64,000 nucleotides of DNA from a virus. Positions 43,901-52,090 of this stretch are shown here, piece by piece. The notes under the pieces are model-generated. The model worked only from the letters and a program-made list of their open reading frames with translations. It was not told where the DNA came from and searched no databases. A program made the translations under genes and the position numbers. The stretch is from positions 24,519 to 88,518 of IMG/VR virus record IMGVR_UViG_3300049489_000842, one strand, 5' to 3'. Positions within the stretch are counted from its first letter, which is position 1, and each line of letters starts with the position of its first letter.

Positions 43901-46749
43901 TACTCCTGGCCATCAGTAGATGTCATTTTACTTTTTCCGAAAGAAAAGTAAGGAGCAGATACCATGGACTCTAACTTTCTAGTTATATCAGAAAGGGCTA
44001 TTTCGTCTTCGGTAGTGTCCTCTCTATTCTCATCTTTCTTTGCCGATGCTACCTTTTCTGAAAGTAGTTCGTATTTTTGCTGCATGGCTCGGAAAGTAGA
44101 ACCTTCAATACCATCCAATACCTTTACAATATCTTCAATAACTTTAGATTCCCCTATTAAATCTTCTATAAATACCTGTCTGTGAAAAGGAGTTTCAGAA
44201 TAGTCAGCTTCTTCTCCAGGAGCTATTTCATTAGCCAACCTTTTTGTTATATTACTGTTCGTACCTGCCACATCTCTTTTATAGAATTGTGCTGGATCTC
44301 CTACAACTAGTTGGAAAAAGTTTGCAGCATTCAATTCTTCACTAAAAGTAAGATTAAATGCTAGTTCTGTAGCTGAATATCGTCCTTCAAGGACATCGGA
44401 CTTCTCGCTATTTATGTTTTGTGCATGGATCAGGTTATAGTTAGTATCTACTAGTCCCATAGATATCCATTCATTTAATCTACTGCTGGCTTTACTTTTA
44501 AGGTCAGATTTGATAGCTGTCTTTATTCCGCTGGAAACTGTTTGTATTCCTGTTTTAATATCCAGATTAGATTTATTCCTTAAGTTTATAAGGTAATCTA
44601 CAAGTTTAATATCTCCTTCTTCCTTCGTACTACTAAGTGTTCCGTCCTTCTTAACAAACATATCATTAAGGTAAGGAGTCATATAAAACAAATCCCCCTT
44701 GTACGTATCCAAGTCAAGAGCATCTACATAAGCGGAGTCAGAAGCTATAATCCTACTAATTTCTGCTCGAACTATTTTCTCATAGTATAAGTTTATACTA
44801 GCTTCTGAAAATAAGAATCCATTTCCTTTATCATTTTCTTTAGCTGCATTTATCATCAGCCCATTTAAAAGCATTCCCCTTGACTTATCAGAAAATGTAG
44901 GTAATAAGAAGGAACCTTTACTGTAAGATAATCCTTCTAGTGGACCTTTAGTATCTGTTTCTATCGAATTATTATAGTTTCTTGTGGCATACCCAATCAA
45001 TAACATCTCTAAATCTACCTCACTTAACTTAGTAAGTTCATCAGATCTATCATAAGTATCGTCTTGTTCTTTCTTAAGAATAGGCTGTAATGAAACATAC
45101 TGCATAGTAAACCAATCTTCAAAAGACTTACCTAAGTCTGTTTCTCCTTTGGATACATCTAGTAATTCCCGGTATAAAGACCGACTTGAAAACACTTCTT
45201 TTTTTAATTCCTGAAGTATACCTTTCTTATTCGTCTTTAAATCTTTTATTTTATTAGCTAAATGGTGGTTATTAGTGTATGTGTATATCAACTTATCTAC
45301 TACACGGAATACATTACTAAACTCACCTTTCGAGAAAGAAGATACTGCACGAGCTAAGGATTTAAAGAAAGTAGTATTAATGAAATTACTGTCTGCTTTC
45401 TTACCTTCTTGCATAAGCTTTAACTCATATACAAGCATTTTAGCTAAACTTATAGAGGCCGATGTATCCTTGTCTTTCTTTTCTTCTCTTTTAATAGAGA
45501 TATCGCGATTGAAGAAAGCATTCAGGAAATTCTCAGGTAAATCTAAACCTAGTTGAAAGAAAGCATTTTTTATAGGAGCTACGGCTTTAGTTTCATCCTT
45601 ACTTTTGATAGCCTCATTCAAATCATTTATAAGCATTCCTATTTTTTCAGGATCATAGAAACCTCTGGTTGTAACCATGGGTGACTTTAAATGGTACTTC
45701 GACCATTCATTAAGAACACGTCTATAAGCTGAATTTTCATTTTCATTCTTAATAGTAAGTGTGGATTTAAAACTTCCGTCTTTCTGTTTTTCCATAAACT
45801 GATATACAAAAAGCATATCTATTTTATGTTTAGCCATGTCTCTTACAAACATATACCGAGTATACTCATCAAGCTTGTACTTTCCTTTATTTGGACCTTC
45901 TGTTTCAACATCCATCTGTGCAATCAAATCCCCTAACCAGGCTAAATTACTATTCTTAAGTTTCTTTACCTCCTCATGTTTTTTCTTTAAAGCTTCAAGT
46001 ATACTTTCATAAGATGGATACACATTCTCTAAAAGTCTATGTAATTCATCATATACTATATTAAAATCCATGAAATCATGAGCACCGAAGAATGTTCTTT
46101 CAGGTATAAGATTCCCGCTTTTATCGAACTTTGACTTCCGGATAAAGGAGAAAAAAGCTTTCATCCTCCCCCCTAATTTTTTCTTACTGTCTGTTTCTAT
46201 TGAGTAATTATCTGAAAATGTAGTTCTCTCAGCATCCAGTTCTGTAAACTCCGAATCATCAATAACAATATCTTCCATAGGAGAACTATCTTCTATAGAT
46301 TCTTCAGTTACTGGAGCATCATCTTCTACTTTAATCTCCTTGTTGATTTTAAGGCCTACATTGTCTTTAAGATGCTTTATACTCATCTTGACAATCTGAC
46401 TTATATTATCCCTGGCTATTTTTAAAGCACTGTTGTTAAACTCAAATACCTCTTTAGCTGCGGTTACGTTGGCTTTAACAAGACTAAGACTTGCTAAAGA
46501 AGCTTCATTTGACTTTATTTTACTATTTATATCAGACAATAATTCTTCAGATAGGTTTTTGTCCGTGTACTTTTTACCTTCCCCTTTACTATTAAGAGCA
46601 TTCCTGTAAAAGTTATTAGCTGTATAGGTTACTATCTCCCTTTGTTGTTCAAAAGTAAGTCCTTCAATAAATAACTCTGGAGAATTCTTTACGATCTCTT
46701 TGTGTATCTCTTCTGTATAAAACAGGTTCTTTTCTATATTACAGTGCAT
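37999..46749 (-). CDS. crAss-like virion RNA polymerase (DFDxD)
   Basis: The product is 2916 aa. The catalytic motif DFDVD lies at 1397-1401 in QMGSDFDVDKLY, matching the metal-binding DFDxD loop of crAss-like virion RNA polymerases (phi14:2 gp66 type), which are related to YonO and eukaryotic RNA-silencing polymerases. The packaged enzyme is injected and transcribes early genes. Large helical regions flank the core. A second motif, HEQIH (H2307, E2308, H2311), looks like a zinc-peptidase site. The C-terminal 150 residues form beta repeats ending near GPSHANGGIKL (from G2851). Its length exceeds that of phi14:2 gp66, suggesting fusion with cargo domains. Confidence 0.82.
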   Translation of the reverse strand: MHCNIEKNLFYTEEIHKEIVKNSPELFIEGLTFEQQREIVTYTANNFYRNALNSKGEGKKYTDKNLSEELLSDINSKIKSNEASLASLSLVKANVTAAKEVFEFNNSALKIARDNISQIVKMSIKHLKDNVGLKINKEIKVEDDAPVTEESIEDSSPMEDIVIDDSEFTELDAERTTFSDNYSIETDSKKKLGGRMKAFFSFIRKSKFDKSGNLIPERTFFGAHDFMDFNIVYDELHRLLENVYPSYESILEALKKKHEEVKKLKNSNLAWLGDLIAQMDVETEGPNKGKYKLDEYTRYMFVRDMAKHKIDMLFVYQFMEKQKDGSFKSTLTIKNENENSAYRRVLNEWSKYHLKSPMVTTRGFYDPEKIGMLINDLNEAIKSKDETKAVAPIKNAFFQLGLDLPENFLNAFFNRDISIKREEKKDKDTSASISLAKMLVYELKLMQEGKKADSNFINTTFFKSLARAVSSFSKGEFSNVFRVVDKLIYTYTNNHHLANKIKDLKTNKKGILQELKKEVFSSRSLYRELLDVSKGETDLGKSFEDWFTMQYVSLQPILKKEQDDTYDRSDELTKLSEVDLEMLLIGYATRNYNNSIETDTKGPLEGLSYSKGSFLLPTFSDKSRGMLLNGLMINAAKENDKGNGFLFSEASINLYYEKIVRAEISRIIASDSAYVDALDLDTYKGDLFYMTPYLNDMFVKKDGTLSSTKEEGDIKLVDYLINLRNKSNLDIKTGIQTVSSGIKTAIKSDLKSKASSRLNEWISMGLVDTNYNLIHAQNINSEKSDVLEGRYSATELAFNLTFSEELNAANFFQLVVGDPAQFYKRDVAGTNSNITKRLANEIAPGEEADYSETPFHRQVFIEDLIGESKVIEDIVKVLDGIEGSTFRAMQQKYELLSEKVASAKKDENREDTTEDEIALSDITRKLESMVSAPYFSFGKSKMTSTDGQEYVTWKTHLMEMKRYGELSSEEYQLAYDTINSGKELTGDVLKKVLGPRKPVYANTELVNVDSSGTRKFYRKTYIKSSTFPLLPQIYNGDLQLSSIAKAAEKLEKDENGNFIPVRIAYSSAVKVGNISEPAVIFDEKGNILKDLDFSKSYRTLDSSGLRIQQSVPFKEDKDHTTKGSQESKLLFANLLKKTFTFRGNTYNGRRLRDIYNSTYEQLYKLGLEDLEDFITIEKITTHPDGSESKNRVVDNRKLARLLLTELERRKEGSITLKNGLRINKKGEFEVPLWASDYADNYMALINSVVKRFILKQDMPGTSSVLGAEIGFKAWEGTEEFDKNGGIMYTDSFNPEVGLLPQRIDPKTGEVLPAQVLLPFKFRGSDGKLLDVKDFLIKGTNRIDTSKLPKELLLSPSFRIPTQLQQSMSVVEIVGFIPYASGDLVIAPQDFVVQMGSDFDVDKLYSYMKNYKYNEETKSIEKIKEISTEYYTKKVLEIDEHIEKLYSSKKELVDSSIKDRIKEERAHLKEQLKGKNVSKATKALMLGKALKESIPQLKTEVKSSDEVQEVLQKIKELEEERDELKELYRKNMQNTIVEIHESVLLGKEAMSSVIKPLTSGKFPEMAQRIDKAYNKNKAVDSIISRKYHNKKLEDGSAGKDGISIFSSDSIFNALSQGNKSVISEYYPALDEKGKAIIGPNGPIIELLPISTRHTRNKDGSVNTGVRFGNKYKDSSGVLSEETSLKKENPGLITALIVGLQNISVDNANLEYMAKINLNEKTAGVYALLSMLGFEEEITSAFMSQPIIKKYIKLLNNAEGSFSGSSKLTKEDIFQQLLQEFSPPKEVKGEDGKVTALIPTYIESMHEGKADFEGIDAFEAMMTMIESPEEYGSDFGVTQVALLSKYILLSDHSRSIGAVKQLLNLDSKGLHKNFYVTKKRSERADKLQKSKVVGSNELLGNYAKEEGIFVEPTTQAGFDTFYGANALLKYFGGKFIETSGFFETTVEALQKIKGRDLNESELYDLRNEYVHFLQTNFVSENVDELRDKLFFETGRGSLYSNLLALKETEFGKTNKFIQSLDIKVEDETVVIDYNRIAGDSYDDNAIYASFISLLQSNLVLPSGINPSHIAQQLVYYSLIKGGRKGTSFKKFIPAEILSKILKTGSYVDVESFLNQYVRNHPDKIRGVLAKDFTPMGEGNYSYDGGDPPLYLNIIKYNEETKSPYKVMLRNIGENLFVPIQTNRGKAIKVYSFNKETKNVSSINEDKASYKENRNRLAKDIADNKEDIKTLKDLLNFVEIDNVPTELLPLFLSYKAMPGNDQVPIVFSDKLGENVAGEFKPGKVPSITINNNITKLNKHSDTHLLKTILHEQIHLLTYRTINSQLDPNLQGKVTNTPEVIKAIENMQQLMANGIDAFAVNDNMKNTFKLSIFANYREASLDTLEMLKRISTHALQVSAYKELIEKRKASLAIQDLRTRLETTTNPEEREKINQDISYFTKVSSFTEMELAKMRGITGMANSTYLYSLSNIHEFVAHAGSEPTMLKTNLGKKIWEAAKQLYRSLLKALGLNDEFIESIIADVLTISQVELVMPDMSGSGKTKTFNNYMPYNGDVIKPKGTVFVNQINQMVIMEPDIFKQVLKEYIESFIDSAKDWKTVWNNKVDSNKYDYISEMIRDFKKDIPIDKAAIALSVLNDIVENGESKRAKRDANTLITDLYKRLGIDRTFNPEQNEEAIVEPVKKEKTPVNTEIVSTEAPDEFQAYLEKVAKFSNKVIGNNDVSKSLKDKLDNDSILDNINLKSLVSLGKELISKCGGGAKTGSRWTAVDANPSIYAEHGLVITKPYHYSGETWSLSNAKIGQHNMKYGGIVQARNHGIKSDSWSLVGGKSDKKDGAYIKNSNNFVGGKWELVKDLEGPSHANGGIKLKIGDEGVQMVRGETSIKAEYGVHIMVQDTPTETLESTASFDKTPQRVLKKKRYKN

Positions 46750-46755
46750 ATATCT

Positions 46756-49700
46756 TTAGTTGCAAGGTTTTTGACTTCTATTTTCTGTTTCACTTAATGC
46801 TAAAGCTTTGATAAGGCCTTCTAAATCAACATTACTTAACCCAGACTTCCTTATCCCTTCTACTTCTTCCATTAACCCTTCTATCTCTTCTATAGTAGAA
46901 GTTGTCGAATAGAATAAAGCTTCAGCAAGAATTTTACTTTCGTTACCTAACGAGATATAAAAATCTCTAGTCTTTACATCATTTCCCGGTTGACTTTTAT
47001 AAACCATAGATCTTGTTACCACCGTTTCTACTTCATCCTTAGGATTAGGGTGCTTGACAGCTTCTATAAGCTTGTATGCAAAGTCCTTATCCTGAAATTC
47101 ATCTATAAGCTCTTCAACAGTTGTAAGTGGACTTAAAGATAGAGATTTTCCAGGAAAATACTTACTTAAATCTATAGCACTTTCTATTTTTACTTCTTCC
47201 TCCCTTTCTCCTATAGAGGATTTATCTCTGTTCTTTTTATCTATTTCCTCTATAATACTATAGTTTTCGATAAATGTAACTACTGGTAGAGTATTACTCT
47301 GGCTGTTTATTTTTATGAAAGCTTCCAGAGCTTTAACATCATTGGGTTTAACACCCAACTTATTAAGTTTACCTATAACATGGTTAATAGAATGTTTTTT
47401 AATTATAGCCTCTTCTATTATTTTCCCTACTTCGGTTAACGTAGCGGTATCCATTACAACCTCATTTGACTTTTTGTGGTTTATAATAATAGATGCTTTT
47501 CCATGTTCTTTAAAGAATTGTTCAATTTCCCCCTTACTCTCTTCTTTGTCTACATCCTTTATAGGACCCTCAGTGCTTATATCAAAGTCTACAATGTTTT
47601 GTATAGTATAAGCATTACTTCCATCAGGAAGTGGTATTGGCTGCAAAGAAGTAGTTGTATTTGTCTTTACAAAATCTCTATATGTAGGTTGCTCTATAAT
47701 ATCCCAGTTTCCTTCTGCGTTTCTAATTGCTACTTTAGGTGGGGTTTTCGATGTGATACTTTTCTTATTAATAGCAAACCTTATCTTACTATCTATGTAA
47801 GAAAATAAAACTTCTACGGCTGCAGAAGTGTTTTGCATATTTTTCCTATCTATCTGTACAGAACCATAATTAGCGAAACTTATAACTCCGGTTTCCAGGT
47901 TTATACCTACCATTATAGTTCCATTAGTGGATCCTAATTCCGCTATCGATTCAACAGTACCTTCTGTGTTATCTATAACATACATAAACTGAGAAAGCAT
48001 GTCTCGTAATCCTTTGGGAGATACTATATCTATATTAAACCTTTTCTTAAAAAAGTCAATTGTTTTCTTACTTTCCTGTTTCCCAGGTTCTAGATATGCA
48101 GATATTAGTGTCTTGGCTGAATCCTTCAAACCAGCATTTAAAAAAGTATGTGTTAGTGGTTCCGCATGGTATACCATTTTACCATCTACTCCTTTATTAA
48201 GTGGCACTAATATAAAAGGTGTACCCATTGGGTATAAGTTTACACTCTCCTTATTTAATACTTTAGTCCCTGATGGTAAACCTATAAGATTATCTCCTAC
48301 AGATAAAATAACAATCGGTGTATTTTCTTGTACCTGGTCAGATGTTTTTACCTTTTGTCCTATCTTCCTGGAGATTCTAAACCCTTTATACAATCCATTT
48401 TCGAACTTTATTACCTTATGCCGTACTGTACCTTTTACAGCACCTTCTTTTTTAGATTTAAAATGTTCGAATACTGTGGATCTTTTTTCGCGCATCTTTG
48501 CTTGATGCCCTGCTATTACTTCTTCAGAAGCTCTAAGTTTATTCATCCAGTTAGGTGTATGCATGTAACCCACATGCTCATCATTTATCCCCTTAATCCT
48601 TACAGGAATAAAGTCTTCTGGTATTACACCTTCCAGTTCATACTCTTTCGTAAATTCTATAAAAACCGGGTCCGTTACATCGCGTATATCTCCTTTCTCA
48701 TTTATTAAATACTTCTTTATATCCTCGAAATACACAGTATCTCCGTTTTGTTTTAAAGAAACACGGCCTTTATAATTCATCTGTACTTCAAAAATTAAAG
48801 GTGTACCTTCATTATACTTCTCTGGATTTAGTACAGGAGAAGCTGATATTTCTGGATTGGAGTTATCTACTTGTATTTTATTTCCGTTCTCGTCTAAAGT
48901 AGTAATGTAACTCACAGATAAGTGCGCTATAGAACTTGTAGGATCTAGGTTACTACTAGTACCTTCATTATCAAAAGACTCTTCTAATACATCTTCGAAA
49001 TTGTTATTTGTAGAGTGGCTTTCAAGTATAATCTCCTCCACAATAACATCTGTATACTCACTAGTCATTCCTTCGGGATACATAACTATAGGATCCGCGT
49101 TACTAAACCGGCTATAAGTTTCCGGCAAAGATTCCCCTTTATAGTAAGTATTATAGATATCTTTCAAAGCACTATAGTTTTCACTTACAAACCTCTCATT
49201 CATAGCATTTCTTACATACTCTACAAATGAATTGAAATCTTGAAACATAGACTTAAAATCAGCCGTATCATCTTTAGTCGGTCTGTCTCCTTTCTCCCTC
49301 ATCAAAGCTTTTACCAGGCCTTTTAAATTTTTAGCTGTTTGGGAAGAAACTTTACTTAACTCCTTTTCTTTTTTCTTTTTAGCAGACTCGAATGCTTTTG
49401 CATCATCTTCTGTTTGTACTTGAGATTCTAGATTCAGTAATTCTGCTCTTCCTGTTTGAGCTATTACTTTATCTTTCACTATATCAAATAAAAACTCTTC
49501 TGGTATTTTACCATCAAGTCCTTCTCTACTAGCTATTTCTTTTTTATTTAAAATCTTCTCCTCAAGTTCATGTTGTTCTTTTTCTTTAGAAAGGTCTTCT
49601 CTATTAGAAGTATAGGTATCTAAAATCTCATCCATTACATCATTATAAAGTTGCTCTGGATTTTTTGCAGTTTTACCGGATGCTATAGCCACATCAATCT

Positions 49701-52083
49701 CATCGAACTTTTTATTTACTATCTCTTCAAGTTCTACTAAATCATTCTCTTGTAGATCTACACCCTTTTCCTTAGCCTTAGTCAATAATACTTCTTTAGT
49801 TGCTTGTGCTTCTTCAGAATCTTCCGTTTCCAGTACTCCGTCTGTATTTTCTACAGCATTCTCTGGCTTTGTTCCTACTTCTGTAACTTTTTCTATAGGA
49901 GATTTAACTTCTGGTTTAGTTGTAACAGTACTTGGAGCTACCTGTTGTATAACACTTACTATTTTTTCTCTTTGTTTGAATGTAGATGAGTATTTTAATT
50001 CCGGGTATTCATTAATTAAAGTATTCAGTTCTGCCGGTGTGTTTGCAGAATGAACTTTCTTGATAACATCAGCTAATTGGTTTTCTATAACCTGTGATTT
50101 AGCTAGTTTTCTTTGTGTAGAGAATGATGATAAGTCCGCTAAATGACTGCTCATAGATTCTATAGCTTTGTCATATTGGTGTATAACCGAGTTATATTCT
50201 TTAATCTTAGCTATTTCTGCATTTGTCTTAGCACTTTCTGGTTTATTTAATAGTTTATCTCTCTTTTCTACATAGTAATCTTTTAAGTCTTGTGTCTGCT
50301 TTAAAGAGAAAGCTGCATTTGTTATCTCAGAACTATTTAGTTTACCTTCTGACTTTTGTATATAAGGTTTTATTTCCTGGATATACTTGTACATATTCCT
50401 CATATGAGTATCCTCCTTCTGGGCTTCTTTAGCCATTTTTTCAAGATGCTCAAAAGTTCCTTTATGGAGGTGGTTCATTATTTCCTGGGAATACACCATT
50501 CTTTCAACCATAGGGTTAAGTACGTCCGGGTCAATCTTGTTTGACAAGGTTGTAATCCTATCTGTTAAGGCTACCTTCTCTACCTCTTTCTTTAGAGCTT
50601 CCTCGCTTTCGAAAATCTTGTTTGCTCCTTTAATGAAGTTTTGCTGATCCTCATAAGCTTTCATTTGTTCTTTCCACCTGCTTTTTGCGCCTATACCTCT
50701 AGTCATCCCTGATTGAATAGGGCTAGATATGGCTCCGATTATACCGGCAGTTATAGTGGAGTTCAACCCGTATAATTCCCCGACCCTTAGAGTAAAGTCC
50801 TTGTCAAACTGGTCTACTATATATTGATCAGATTCTTTCAGTCTCTTTATTATGTTGCTACTTCTATTTGTCTTTTCAAATGTCGATAAAGCTTCGTACT
50901 CAGCCTCTTTTTTAAACACATCCTGACTGGCTTCCTCCAACATATTTAAAGGAACATCTGGTGCTGCTCCTTTTAATTTTTGAAGTATACTTGGTTTATC
51001 AATCATCCCTTTTCCAAACTTGGAAGTCATGTTGTCAAACATAGATAAGTTTAAAGCTGACTTTGCTATGTTCAAGTTATACACTCTTTGTGCTTGCTGG
51101 TTAGCTAAGTTGTATGCATCTCTTATGTCTTTTTCTCCCCTTAAAGTAGAGAAACCGACTTTTTCTAGGAATGCGTCATGTGCATCTACTGATTCATACA
51201 TAGCTTCTCCGACACCTTGAAGAAACGTTGCTCCACCTACACTAGCTATTCTGGCTGCAGTCGGGCTAGATTGTAACATCAATTTAAACCCTTCATCTGC
51301 CCTCATAAGATTTCTGGCTACTCTTTCTGTTCTTGTAAGCCCGTTGGCTTTACTGGCCATATTAAGCAGTTTACCTGTAGCAGATACTCCTTTAGCTGCC
51401 CATGTTCCTGCTTTAGTTGCCATTCCTCCAGGAATAGCAAATCCAACAGAACTTTCTAGAATACCGCTGGCAGTTGTCCAGCTAAATACTTGGTCTATAA
51501 TTCCTTCAGATTCTTTTTCGTAAATAGGCATAGCATTATCTACCCCACTTACAAACTTATCCGACAACCAATCTGTCACGGTACTCAAACTTTGAGAGTT
51601 CTCCATACCCGGTATGTTGAGAAGGTTTATATAAGACATAGGGTCTATCATATATCCTACATCCTTTAAAGCTACTCCTAAACCTTTAGCTATACCTCCT
51701 AATATAGCATTAGATCCTCTGGCGAAATTAGATTGCCTGGCTATTCTGTTGTCCACAATTTCATCATAGGATCCTAATGGCCCATAAAAATCATAGTCAT
51801 CATCTAAATCTCTTTCATTATAAGAGTATCTTCCCATATCAGGGGATACCATCTTATATGCAGATTTCTCGAGAGTTGCTTGGTTAGGACTAAAATTACT
51901 TGCTGTGTTCGGATCTACCAACGGTGCAGTTTTCTTTTTAGACTTACTAGAGTTTTTAGATGGTGGGATATCTGTTCCAGAGTCTCCTCCTCCGTTTTCT
52001 ATATTTTGTTGGGTATTAGGATCGAAACTATCTTGATTATAGTAAACCCTGTTCCCTTGACTATCTGTTATGTAATTTGCCAT
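46756..52083 (-). CDS. Giant virion internal/cargo protein
   Basis: The product is 1775 aa. The N-terminus is polar and low-complexity (GGGDSGTDIPPSKNSSKSKKK). Amphipathic and Gly/Ala-rich segments follow (ILGGIAKGLGVALKDVGYM; GFAIPGGMATKAGTWAAKG) that could touch membranes. The middle is a very long Glu/Lys-rich helical region, and the C-terminal third is beta-rich. It is encoded next to the virion polymerase and reads with it and the 709-aa gene as one operon. In crAss-like phages such genes encode ejected cargo or polymerase-associated subunits. No catalytic motif was found. Confidence 0.6.
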   Translation of the reverse strand: MANYITDSQGNRVYYNQDSFDPNTQQNIENGGGDSGTDIPPSKNSSKSKKKTAPLVDPNTASNFSPNQATLEKSAYKMVSPDMGRYSYNERDLDDDYDFYGPLGSYDEIVDNRIARQSNFARGSNAILGGIAKGLGVALKDVGYMIDPMSYINLLNIPGMENSQSLSTVTDWLSDKFVSGVDNAMPIYEKESEGIIDQVFSWTTASGILESSVGFAIPGGMATKAGTWAAKGVSATGKLLNMASKANGLTRTERVARNLMRADEGFKLMLQSSPTAARIASVGGATFLQGVGEAMYESVDAHDAFLEKVGFSTLRGEKDIRDAYNLANQQAQRVYNLNIAKSALNLSMFDNMTSKFGKGMIDKPSILQKLKGAAPDVPLNMLEEASQDVFKKEAEYEALSTFEKTNRSSNIIKRLKESDQYIVDQFDKDFTLRVGELYGLNSTITAGIIGAISSPIQSGMTRGIGAKSRWKEQMKAYEDQQNFIKGANKIFESEEALKKEVEKVALTDRITTLSNKIDPDVLNPMVERMVYSQEIMNHLHKGTFEHLEKMAKEAQKEDTHMRNMYKYIQEIKPYIQKSEGKLNSSEITNAAFSLKQTQDLKDYYVEKRDKLLNKPESAKTNAEIAKIKEYNSVIHQYDKAIESMSSHLADLSSFSTQRKLAKSQVIENQLADVIKKVHSANTPAELNTLINEYPELKYSSTFKQREKIVSVIQQVAPSTVTTKPEVKSPIEKVTEVGTKPENAVENTDGVLETEDSEEAQATKEVLLTKAKEKGVDLQENDLVELEEIVNKKFDEIDVAIASGKTAKNPEQLYNDVMDEILDTYTSNREDLSKEKEQHELEEKILNKKEIASREGLDGKIPEEFLFDIVKDKVIAQTGRAELLNLESQVQTEDDAKAFESAKKKKEKELSKVSSQTAKNLKGLVKALMREKGDRPTKDDTADFKSMFQDFNSFVEYVRNAMNERFVSENYSALKDIYNTYYKGESLPETYSRFSNADPIVMYPEGMTSEYTDVIVEEIILESHSTNNNFEDVLEESFDNEGTSSNLDPTSSIAHLSVSYITTLDENGNKIQVDNSNPEISASPVLNPEKYNEGTPLIFEVQMNYKGRVSLKQNGDTVYFEDIKKYLINEKGDIRDVTDPVFIEFTKEYELEGVIPEDFIPVRIKGINDEHVGYMHTPNWMNKLRASEEVIAGHQAKMREKRSTVFEHFKSKKEGAVKGTVRHKVIKFENGLYKGFRISRKIGQKVKTSDQVQENTPIVILSVGDNLIGLPSGTKVLNKESVNLYPMGTPFILVPLNKGVDGKMVYHAEPLTHTFLNAGLKDSAKTLISAYLEPGKQESKKTIDFFKKRFNIDIVSPKGLRDMLSQFMYVIDNTEGTVESIAELGSTNGTIMVGINLETGVISFANYGSVQIDRKNMQNTSAAVEVLFSYIDSKIRFAINKKSITSKTPPKVAIRNAEGNWDIIEQPTYRDFVKTNTTTSLQPIPLPDGSNAYTIQNIVDFDISTEGPIKDVDKEESKGEIEQFFKEHGKASIIINHKKSNEVVMDTATLTEVGKIIEEAIIKKHSINHVIGKLNKLGVKPNDVKALEAFIKINSQSNTLPVVTFIENYSIIEEIDKKNRDKSSIGEREEEVKIESAIDLSKYFPGKSLSLSPLTTVEELIDEFQDKDFAYKLIEAVKHPNPKDEVETVVTRSMVYKSQPGNDVKTRDFYISLGNESKILAEALFYSTTSTIEEIEGLMEEVEGIRKSGLSNVDLEGLIKALALSETENRSQKPCN

Positions 52084-52090
52084 ATAGTTT

